This document shows, piece by piece, positions 1 through 12,000 of a stretch of 64,000 nt of DNA (positions are counted from its first letter, which is position 1; each line of letters begins with the position of its first letter). Source of the DNA: Clostridia bacterium (GTDB lineage Bacteria > Bacillota > Clostridia > Lachnospirales > Lachnospiraceae). The position numbers and the translations under genes are program-made. Location of the stretch: NCBI GenBank assembly GCA_910576325.1, contig CAJTIM010000006.1:62001-126000 (forward strand). The letters are read 5' to 3'. The notes beneath the pieces were generated by a model. That model was not told the origin of the DNA. It saw only the letters and a list, made by a program, of their open reading frames with translations, and made no database searches.

Positions 1-3000
1 TTCAGCATAATGCCGTCTGCGTTAAAGTAATAAATCCGGCTGACTGTTTTTCCATTTTCCACAGCTTTTATTGTAACCTGGCCTTTGCACATCAAGCCAT
101 TGCTGTCAAAATAGTAGGAATTGTAGATATTTCCGGGATACACATCATCCTTACATACTCCGTCCACAAAAGTCTTAAGTCCGCTGACAGCCCGGCCGGT
201 CTCTGAATCTGTATAGTAACGGTTGGCGCCAATAACGATCCAGCCCTTTTGCAACATGCCATTGCTGTCAAAGTAATATCTTCCCTTTACGCCGTCTACC
301 ACAATATATTGCCAATTTTTTGCCAAAGTAGTCCCCTTTAGGAAATAGTACTGCGTTCCATCCTCCAAAGTCACCCAATTGTTATCTCGATCCGGAACAA
401 GCTGCGCTTTCTCTCCCTCTTTGGTCACCGCATCAAAATAATACCAGCTTCCATTAATTTTCTGCCAGCCGCTCAGCAAATATTCATAGCGTCCTGTGTA
501 ATACAATACCTCCTGATCTTTCAGATTCCTTCCGGCAATTACTGTCGACGCATTTCTCTGTAATACCTTCGTCTCCGGATCGAAGTAATAGTACTGACTC
601 CCTACCTTTGTAAACCCGGAAGCCGCCTGACCGTTGGAAGGATCAAAATAGTAACGGTTTGTTATTGTTCCTTCCTTCAGATTCATCCACCCGGAGGCAC
701 GCTTTCCGTTTCCGTCAAAGTAGGTAAGCTTCTTTTCTTCATACACCTCTGTCCAAAGCTTGTAACCGGAACGGCAGATAGCACCTGTATCCGGTTTGCT
801 ATAGTAAGAGATATTTCCAACTGCAAAATGTCCCTTTTTAAGAGCTCCTGTCACAGAATCAAAATAATACCGCCAGGTTCCAAGATTATAAAAGCCCTTC
901 AATACACTTGCATTATTATAAATACAGTACCAGTTACCATCCACCTGATACCAGCGGTAATTGCGGACGCTCTCGCCCTCCGGACTCACATCCTGAATAG
1001 TCTGAACCATGCATTCCTGTCCATCTGCGCCAAAGCATCTCCAGACATAAACTTTATTCTCTGTAAAACGGAACCAGCCCGCCTGACGGATACCGCTACC
1101 ATTAAAATAATAGGCTGCAGTCAGAGTATCTCTGTCTGATTCGCTCCCCGGCACAGGAAGATTTGTATGATATCCCGTCAGCATTACACCTTTTTCATCA
1201 AAATAATAATGCTGCTTATTAATCTCCTGCCAGCCGGTACAAAGCCGTCCGTCGGTGCCATAATAAAAGCTTTCATAAACCTTTTTTTCTTTGTTGTATA
1301 CCTTCTGCCAGCCGGTTTTCAAAGTGCCATTGGTATTGGCATAATACGTAACCCCGTCAATCACCACGGAGGTTGTTATCTTCTCTCCTGTATCCGGGTG
1401 AAGTACATACCGGGTATTCCCAATCCAGCAGATGCCTTTCAGCATAATTCCATTGGCATTAAAATAATAACTCTTCGTTACAGATACATTCGTATCGGGC
1501 TCCTTCTTTGTCTCGGAAATCCAACCCTTACGCATCAAGCCGTTGGCATCAAAATAATAGGAATTATAAGTATCTCCCTGCCGCACGCCGTCTTCGCAGA
1601 CACCATTCACAAAGGTCTTGAATCCGGTCACTGCCTTTCCGGTCTGTAAATCTGTATAATAGCGATTCGCTCCGTTCTCAATCCAGCCGGTTTTCAGTGC
1701 CCCTGTGGTATCAAAATAATACCGGCCGGACACACCGTCTTCATCTTTGATCGTCTGCCAGCCCTTCACCAGCGTTGTTCCGTATCGGAAATAATACCGG
1801 TTTCCGCCAAGGGTTACCCAATTTCCGTCTCCTCCTGTTACAGCCGACGCCGCCGTACCTTCTTTTGTCGCAGGATCAAAGTAATACCAGATTCCCTGTA
1901 CCTTCTGCCAGCCGCTCAGCAGATACTCATAGCGTCCTGTATAATAGAGTACTTCGCCGCCCTCCGGGTCCTCTGCATGGATAAGGGCTGAGGCATTTTT
2001 CTGCAGTACCCTGGTATCCGGATCAAAATAGTAGTACTGATTTCCAATCTTTGTAAACCCGGAAGCCGCCTGCCCCTGATTTGCAGGATCAAAGTAATAG
2101 CGGTTGGTTACTATTTCCTCTCCTTCCTGTTCCTTCAGATTCAGCCAGCCAGTCACACGCCTGCCATTCCCGTCAAAGTAATAAAGTTCTCCGTCAGAAG
2201 CTGTAAGAAACAGACCTGAACGCTCAATTACCCCTGTCTCCGGATCGCTGTAATATTTTGCTGTCCCAACGGTAAATGCCCCTTTCTGCAGTTCGCCGGT
2301 TGTGGCATCAAAGTAATATCTGTATTTATTTGACGATCCTATATTATAAAAATTCTTTAGTATCGTTTTATTATTATAGATACAGAAAACAGCCTCTTCC
2401 ACTTCGTACCACACATAAGCTGCATTTTTCTCGCCTGCAGGTGTTAGATCGCCCAATCGTGTATACTCATGTTCCCTTCCGTCTGTACCATAATATCTCC
2501 AGACGTTTACAGTTTTTCCGGCTTCATCTTTTTCAGTACATAAAATCCACCCTGTCTGCATCACGCCGCTGGCATTAAAATAATATTTCTTACCACCTAT
2601 TTCTACATTTCCTGTGACACGGACGCCTTCTTCCAGTTCTTCAAGCCCCCCGTCATCCGGATCATTCAGATAATAGGCTGTATTTCCAATCTTCTGAAAA
2701 CCGGTCAGCATCTTTCCATCCGGCCCAAAATAATAATAAGAATAAATCTTGGCTGTACTGTTATAAATTCTCTGCCAGCCCTTTAATGGCAGGCCATTGG
2801 TATTCAGGTAATATGTGCTGTCCCCGATTTCTTGAAAACCGCTGGTTATCACTCCTGTATCCACATCACTGTAACAGGTATTCACACCTGCCTGGAACCA
2901 GCCCTTTTGCAGCTTCCCGGACACATTATTGAAATAATAACGTTTTCCGCCGATATTCTGATAATTTTTCAGTACTGAACTGTTATTATAAATACAGTAA

Positions 3001-6000
3001 ATCCCTGCCTCTTCGCCCTCTGTCACATGATACCAGGCGTATCTATCTACCTCTGGCATAAAAGGTCCGTCTTCCAGATCGGGATCCAAATCATTGACTG
3101 TATTCAAATACTCCCCGGTAGACGCCGACAGGCACCTCCAGATATATTCTCCATCTTCATAAAAACGGTTCCATCCGGTCTTCAAAGTCCCGTTCGCATT
3201 CGCATAATAGGTCTTCCCATCCTTCATCACAACCGGTCGCTGCACATCCGTAACCAACTGCCCATTGTCTGGATCAAACACATACCGGGTATTTCCAATC
3301 CAGCAGATACCCTTCAGCATCACCCCATTGGCATTAAAATAATACCGCGGTCCATTCTTCACATTAGGAATGGTCTGCCACCCGGTCACTCTCTGTCCAT
3401 AAACATTATAATAATTAACATTTGCAGCCGAAGGATCCGGAGCAGCAGGATCGCCTTTTATACAAGGGTCAAAACCTGTATATACGGTTCCATCTGCATT
3501 TGAATAGTAGCGGTTCTGTCCAATTGCAAAATATCCCGTATAGAGAGCGCCAGTACTGCTGTGGAACCAATAATACTTCCCGTCAATACTCTGGCGGTTT
3601 TTGAGCAATGTTTTATTATTCAGGAAACAGTACCTGGAACCCTTTACCGTACAGCCAGAATCGTCAATCGTATACCAGTGATAAGTATTCGTTGTCCGTC
3701 CGGATACCACTGTCTGTACATCCTCTTCTCGTTTTGACAAGCTCCGTTCCACGCCTACCAAGCGTCCGTTTCCATCCCCGGCCGCATCAAAATACCGATA
3801 ATTTTCCTCACCCTTCAATTTCTGCCAGCCTGTGATTAGGGTTCCATTGGTATTATAATAGTAAGAATCCCCCTCTGTATCTGTCACATAACCCGTCGCC
3901 ATCTTTCCATGATCCAATGGGTCAAAGTAATACCAATAGCTTCCAACCTTCTGGTGCCCCATCCAGATTGATCCGTCAGCAGGATCCAGATAATATCTGC
4001 CACTGATCGTACCTACCTTAATAGTCTGCCACCCCTTCAATGCCTGGCCATTGTTGTTCAGATAGTAAGTCTGTTTTCCCTTTCCTTCCTCCTCAAGCTC
4101 CAGGAACCCCTGATGTACAGAGTTATTCTTATCTGCATCAAAGTAGAATCGATTGCTTCCTATCACCAGCCAGCCTTTGTCTTCCCTCCACTGGAATCCA
4201 TTACTGTCAAAATAGTACCGCTGACCGTTGATCATCTGCCAGCCTTTTAGAATACTGGATCCATTCCGAATAAAGGCACGTTCCCGGGTTCCGTCGCCAA
4301 GCTCAATCACCGCCCAGTAATACTCATCAATCGTAACCTTACACTCCACACCACTCTGAGGCATAAAATAATGCCATACATTATTGATTCTCTGCCAGCC
4401 ATACTGGCGTACCCCGCTGGTGTTATAGTAATAACCGTTTCCAGCTGCATCCTGAATATAGCCTACAGTCATTTTTCCCTGGTCAGAAGGATCAAAATAG
4501 TACCAGTTATTCCCGATCTTCTGGTGTCCCATCCACGCCTCTCCGGTCGTGGGATCCAGGTAATACCGTCCACTGACATTCCCAATCTTTATCGTCTGCC
4601 ACCCCTTCAACATCTGTCCATTGGCATTCAAATAATAGGTCTGCCTGTTCCCTGCTCCATCTGTAAGCTCCAGGAAGCCCTGATAAACCGAATCATCCTC
4701 TTTTTCATTAAAATAGTATCGGTTATTTCCGATGATCAGCCAGCCCTTTGCCTCCGTCCAGATGAGGCCGCCCGCGTCAAAATAATACCGTTTTCCGGCA
4801 ATGGTCTGCCAGCCCTTCAAAACCGTCGCCCGATTATTGATAAAGGAGCGTTCCGTCGTTCCATCGGGCATATGAATGGTCACCCAATAAGTCACATCTG
4901 TCTCTGTCTCAAGCTCTGCGCCATCTACCGGATCAAAATACCTCCATTCATTGTTCAGCTTCTGCCAGCCGTACTGAAGCACTCCGCTGTTATTCAGGTA
5001 ATAGGTATGCTCCCCAATCCTCTGCTCACCCTTCAGCATCTGTCCCAGATTCGCTCTGCTTTCTCCAAAGTAATAGACAGCCGTGCCGATTTTCAGGAAT
5101 CCTGTCTGCATGGATCCTTCCGTGTCAAAGTAATACCGCTGACCGCTGATATTCTGCCAGCCTTTGAGCATCACACCACTTCCGTTGAAGTAATATGTGG
5201 TATCACAATATTTCACAAATCCGGTACGCATTTTTCCATCCGGACCGAAGAAGTAGTAGGTATTTCCAATCTTCGTCCGCTGGGTCTGCATCACGCCATC
5301 AGCATTAAAATAGTAACGGCTTCCGCTGATATTCTGCCAGCCGGTCACCGCCTGACCGCTGTTATTGAAATAATAGGTATTCCCATTCAGCACCATCCAC
5401 CCGGTTCCCGGTGTGCGGTCTGCATAGAAATAATACCACGCCTTCCCCACCTGGAAGAACCCGGTCCGCATGACATTGGTTGTCGTATCAAAATAATACC
5501 GAAGGCCGCCGATGGTCTGCCACCCCTTAGCGAGTGTTGTTCCGTTTACAAAATAGAAGGTCTGGAGTTCTCCGCCCTCGTGAGCCGTGGCAAAGTAATC
5601 TCTGCCTACAGACGCTTCTTTGTCCTGCTGCCTGCTGCCCCGATCAAAGTAATACCACTGATTTTCAATCTTTTGCCAGCCTGCCAGCAGAACGCCCGCT
5701 GTGTTGGCATAGTATACAGGTCCTTCCTCTCCCTTTTCGCGAATCCAGCCATACCGCAGAACGCCGTCATCCCCCAGATAGTAGATATTGGCGCCAATGG
5801 TATACAATCCCTCCTCATTACCTGTCTGAAGCACTCCTGTCTTGGGATCGAAGTAATACCGCTTCCCGTCAATCGTCTGCCAGCCCTTTACCAGACTTGC
5901 ATTGTTCCGGAAATAATAAGTCTCTTCTCTCTCTTCGCTATATGTTAACGTTACCCAATATCCATCCCGCTTGGAAGGTACCTCCTTCCAGGTATCGGGA

Positions 6001-9000
6001 TCCTTCGTGTTGGTAACTGCAAAATAATGCCACTCATTGTTAATCTTCTGCCAGCCGCTGACACGGTATCCATTTCCATTGTAGCCGTACCCATCCACAA
6101 TGGTGTTCTTCTTCATCACACCATCTTTGTCAAAGCAATAGACATAACTTCCGATCTTTAGTGTTGTGTCTACCGTAGCTGCGCCTGTAGAGGGATTCAG
6201 ATAATACCGCTGGCCGTTAATGGTCTGCCAGCCCTTCAGAAGACTGGTGTTATTGCGGAAGCAGTATTTCTCCCCATTTACGGTATACCAGTACCAGGAA
6301 GCCTCCACTACCGGCTCCAGGCTCTCCTGCTTCTGTCCTCTTTCTGGACTGTTATCTTCCATGCTGAAGAAACACCAAACTCCATCAACCTTCTGCCAGC
6401 CCACATACATCACATAATTGGTGCCAAAATAATACTCTGCGCCATTGATTATCTGTTTTCCGGTCAGAACCTCTCCTGGATATTTGGAAAGCTCCGCTTC
6501 CTCCCTGCCATAGTAGGTATTGTTTCCCACCTTAAAGAAGCCCGTCTGCAGGATACCATTTCCATCAAAATAGTATCTCCTTCCTTCAATGGTCTGCCAG
6601 CCGGTCGCAATCCTTGTGCCGTTGATGAAATAAGAAATCTTTGTTATGGCTCCATCTTCACCATTGACAACCGCCCAATAATTGACCGCAATCGTTCCTT
6701 CTTCCTCTGCTCCTGTCTCATGGTTAAAGAAACGCCAGATTCCGTCTATCTTCTGCCAACCCCGCTGCAGCACACCGGAGCTGTTGGCATAATAGGTCTT
6801 TTTACCATCCTCAAAGAGACCGGTTCCCAGTACACCCCTCTGTCCTTCCTCCGTGCGGAAATGATAGAAAGCGTTGCCGATCTTCTGAGTATCCGTATAC
6901 ATTTTCCCTTTACTGTCAAAGTAATAGCGTTTCCCTTCAATAGTCTGCCAACCCGTAGCCAGACGGGTATTGTTAGTGAAATAATAGGTATCTCCCTCCA
7001 TCACATACCAAAAACTCCTGGTATTCTCAGACGGAATCTCCTGACCATAGGAATAGGCTGTAGATGCAGGATCCATATTGAAATAATGCCAGATATACGC
7101 TCCATCTTCATTCAGGATTCTCTGCCATCCATACTGGCGTAGTCCGTTGGTATTGAAGAAATAGGCTTCCGGTGCTCTGTCCTCTTCTTCACTTCCGGAT
7201 TCATTCACGGTTTCCATCACCACATAGCCCGTTTCCATCTGACCCAGCTCATTCAGATAGTAAACATTCTTATCCTCTGCATTGGGGTACCAGCCAGTCA
7301 GGGCATAACCCTCCGCCGTAAAGAAATAGCGGCGTTTGTCAATGGTCTGCCAGTTCTTCAAAAGCGTAGTGTTATTGCGGAAGTAGTATCTGCGGCCTTC
7401 CATGTCGCCGGAGCCTTCCTCCATTATCACCCAGTATCCCTCCTGGCGGGAAGGGAGCTCCTGGCCATAAACACTCCTGGAAAGATCCTCATCCGGGTTG
7501 AAATAATGCCAGATATTGTTGATCTTCTGCCAGCCCTTTTGAATGACGCCGTTTGTATTTGTATAATAGAAGGTTCCCTGCACTGCTGCCTCTCCCTCAG
7601 AAGCATCCTGCGGATATTCCTGATATCCAATCAAAATTCCCTGTGTCCGGTTCTGATAATTACCAAAGAGATACCAGGCCTTGTCTGCCTCCACCCAGGT
7701 GGGTCCCTCACAAAGATATCCTTCTCTGGTAAAATAGCACTTCCTGCCCTCAACAATCTGCCAGCCGGTTACCGGCTTCCCGGTACGGTTTTCCACATAA
7801 TAGACAAAAACCTTTCCATCCTCCACCTTTGTCTGCCAGCCATATTCTGATTGAGAGGTCAACACATAAACCTGCCCCTTAGAAGGTTGGTTTAATGTGA
7901 AGGATACCCAGTTCCCCGATTCCTGATCCCGCTGGGCCGGCCTCTGATAGCGCAGCTTCTCTCCCTCATACAGCCACAGATTCAGGGATTCCCCATCTGC
8001 AAACCGGGCTCCGATTCCATTCTGTGTAATCTGAAGCTCTGCCTGTTCACACGCAGGCAGAATTCCTGCCGGAGCAGCCTGAATATACGTACGCTCCATG
8101 AATTCCGGAGGAAGCTCTGCATCCTCCAGTCTCAAATCAACCTGCAAATCAAAATCTCCCGCTTCTTCCCCTGCGGGTATGGATATTCCCTGGAAACTCC
8201 ACGTATAAGAAAGCCCCCGCTTTTCACTGCGGGTATACTCAAGATTCAGCCCTTTCTCAGAACAGATCTTTATAAGCCCTGCCGGTATTGCCTTCGGCTG
8301 TTCTTTCCCCACATTGTAAACTCGGATATTGGTGTCTCTTGACAATGTCATCCCTTCAAGAGCTTTAATCATCTCCTCCTGGGAAGTATAGTACACAACC
8401 GTTCCTTCCGCTGCTGTCTCATCTTTATTCGTATGCTCTGTCTCAAAGCCATACTCCAACCGCCAGTCATAGCGTGACGTCTCTGCGGTATAGAGAACCC
8501 CTGCCTCCAGATTATTGATATCATAGAGTAATAAGGTATGAAGCTCCCCGATTCCTTCCTCATTCGCTGCAATATGGGCGTACTCCCCCAGAGAAACAAA
8601 GGTCTTCTCCCTGCCTGCCATGCGGTAATAGTAAACAGTTCTCGTTTCCTCTCCTATATCATAATAAGTGCTCTCCAGGCGTGAATCCGAATAGGAAACC
8701 CATACCTGCTCTGCCGGGAAATCCGAATCTGCGAAGGACAGACTCCACGCCCCATTAGGTGCTTTTACAGTTGTGATTGTTCCGTTAAAGCTTCCTCTTT
8801 CTTCCGGTATATATTCAGGATGAACCAGGTGCCAGCTGGTCTGCTTCTGCTCTGCTTCCTCGCGGAATACGAACTCTAGCTCACCCTCTGTTTTCAACAT
8901 GTAGACTGCCCGGTTGATAATCTCTTTTTCCAATCTCTTGCCAAGCCGGCGGTTCTCCGCTCCTACTCCGTCTGACCACACAATGGAGATTCCGTCAAAA

Positions 9001-12000
9001 GGCGCCTGGTGGCGGTTTTTCTGAAGAAAGCTCTGAATGTCCGTCAGAGAAAGCTCTTTCTCTGCTGCAATCTCACTGATCTCCAACCACTTCCCATCCG
9101 CATCCTCACGAACACTGCCCCGATAGCCGGGTTCATACTTTTCCTGCTCCAGTTCCGGGTACACAAAGGGATGAGGCGCCCCTGTGGTAATCTGCATATC
9201 CGGCACATGTTCCTCAATAAATGTATACCGTTTTCCGTCATTGCTCACAAAACCAGGTGTATTGCTCCCTGCAAGAAAATACTCATCCCGTGCTCCGGTA
9301 CTTAATTCCTGATCATCCCAGGTTGCATCCATACCATACCAAAAGCCATCCTCCATCTGCACATAGTTCCACATATGAGGTCCCTGGCTTCCGGGCGTTC
9401 CTCCCTGGCCAATCACAAGTATACAGGGAATATCCCATTGCTCACACAGAACCTTAAAAGCCTTTGCGTAGCCTTCACAGACCACCTTGTATTCCCCATT
9501 ATATCCCAGAAATGCCGTAGAAGACGTATGGGCATAACCGTAGTCCTTCCCATACAAATCATTTCCTGCCTCATGATCATATGTCAGCTTATCACAAAGA
9601 TACTCATGAATCGCCTTCACCTGATGATACCGGTTTTCCGAATCCAAACCGGCTTCCGCCATTCTCTCCTCAATCGTACCCTTTGCCGCTTTTACCGCCA
9701 CATCATAAGAAGCAACCTGTCCGGAGGCTCCCTCATAATACTCCTCACCCGGCTGAAAGACAATGCTTGTAATATAGGCTCTTTTTGTGGAATAATTATA
9801 CCCAATCCCATAGGACAGTCCCATCCGGTTCATCCAGAATACCGACGGATAATCCAGGTAAAAAGCTCCGAAGGCAAGATTAAAGCAGTTCACCAACTTT
9901 TCCCTGGCTGCCGTATAATTGCTGTCCTGAATCAGACTGCCTCCCGAAACCTTGGCCGGGAAGGAAATCTGGTTGGTCAGATCCGCTCTCTGATTTCCGG
10001 TCATCCGCCCCCGAGCATACCGTTCCGCCATAATGTTATAAAGCTCTTTGGCCAGAGGATCCTCAATCTGGCTTCCGAAGGAATCCGTATACCGCTTCTC
10101 TCCAAAAGCCGCAAGACCGCTGTCAGCCGTCCCATCCTTGAACCGCTCCACCAGCTGATGGAAGGGATTCTCTACCTCTATGGTTCTGTACTCCAAGGCA
10201 TCCGGAAACAGCTCCCAGAGCTGTTCGTCCACTCCGGTGCTCTCCGAGGCATGCCCCTTCACGGCCGCTCTGTTGTTTACCGTATTCAGATAAGTTACAT
10301 AAATCTGCCCGTCAAAAGAATAAGCCGCAAGACCGGAAACCGTCTCTCTTGCCACACTCTCGCCCAGATTGGTCCATACGCCGTCCTGAAGGCGCTTTAC
10401 CTCCGTCACCCGCGACTGCGATCCGGACATAAAAACCACATAGGGTTCCCCGCCGGCAAAACAGAGATCCATCTCCGCAATGCTGGCGTCCGCATAGAGA
10501 TTACTCCCTACCTGCTGCCAGTTTCCGCCGTTTCTCAAATCATATACATACAAATAAGATTTGTTTTCCCCAAAGGTGCTTCCGTTTTTCATCAGGTAAA
10601 CCTTACCGCCGCGAATTTTTACAATGCCGCTGTTGGCGGAAAAGCTCTGGCTTCCCACATCACTCCATGTCTTTGCCGCACTGTTGTACTGCTTCACGCA
10701 GATCCGGTTGTTGTTAAATGCCTCCCGGTACATAACCACAATTGTACCGTTCTCCGCCGCAATGGAAGCATTGGCGGCATAATTGGTGCTTGCGGCAACC
10801 TGACTGCCCAGATTTACCGCGCCTGCCGCCGTGTAGCTTGCCGCATATACACGTGTTCCGTCCTGATTTGCATACGCCAAATAGACTCCCTTGGTATCGG
10901 AAGTCATACTAAACTCATTTGCCTGATAAGGTGATGTATAAAGCTCCTGCCAGGAAGAGCCGTTCCATCGGGCCAGTTTGATATATTGGCCTTTCAGATA
11001 GGCCGTATAAAGCTGTCCGTTAAACCATGCCAGCTTATGCTCGCTCCCGGCCGGCACTGCAGATTTTCGGGTAAATGCCCCATCTTTGCACTCATACAGA
11101 TAGCTGCCATTTGCTTTTTTCAGTATGTAGTAGAGATTACCCTCCTTATCCATGCAGGAGGCGGACGCAGATGTGTATTCTCCCTCCTTCTCAATCGCCA
11201 ATGTCTTCCACAGAGCACTTTCGTCCTTCTCATGGAAAGTAATATCAAAGGTAATCTGATCCCCGTCCGTGTTCCCTACATTGCTGATAACAATGCCGCT
11301 GTTGGCTCCGTCCGAATAAGTAATCGCTCCTTCGGAAAGAGAATCCTCAAAGTTGCTGCTTCCATAGCCGGTTCTTTTTACATCCGCAGACAGGTGAGCC
11401 GAAAACGGATCTCCTTTGCCCAGTTCTCTTCCGTCATTTCCATAGCTGTCCCCCGGACGGAACAGATACACCAAATCCGAAGTTCCCGTATAATTGCTCG
11501 ACTGGCTCGTATTAACTCTGTACACAAGCAGGCCCGATCCGGGAATACCTGCCTCATACCCGTTAAAGTACTGGCCGCCCTCATAGTTGTCTGCCTTCTT
11601 ACGGTACTCCACCACGAAAAATTCCGTGTCTGAATAGTCCGTCTTTAAAATCAACGCCTGCTGATCCTTTGTCTCGTCCGTTGTCTTGCTGGCCGCATAC
11701 AGGGAAAGCCCTGTCTGAGATTCCGTTACCGTCGGGATCTGAAACCAATTAGTATAAGCGGAACGCAGATAGGCCAGCGGATACTGTAACCGGTAACTTA
11801 CATTGGCCATAATATCCCAGGTTCCGATGGGTACTCCTTCTCCTTTGCGATACATATCCGGATATCCCAGCGTATGTAAAAACTCATGGATAATCACGCC
11901 CGACTCGTCATGTCCGAGATATATTTCCTTCTCCTTGGTGATGGTATACTTCTGCACCAAGCAGCCTGCCACCTGTTTATTTCCAAAATAGCTGGCTTGA

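Noticed and set aside
4371..5948. Plus-strand open frame of 525 codons
   Set aside because: It is antisense to the repeat stalk; its regularity (repeating VIGI/IKII-like peptides) comes from the codon pattern of the repeats, and it has no domain.
1..7850. CRISPR-like or transposon-like repeat array
   Set aside because: The repetition is in-frame protein repeats of about 20 residues with variable sequence and no unique spacers.
9375..10934. Plus-strand open frame of 519 codons
   Set aside because: Antisense to the protease and transglutaminase region of the giant gene, with no recognisable domain and no ribosome binding site.
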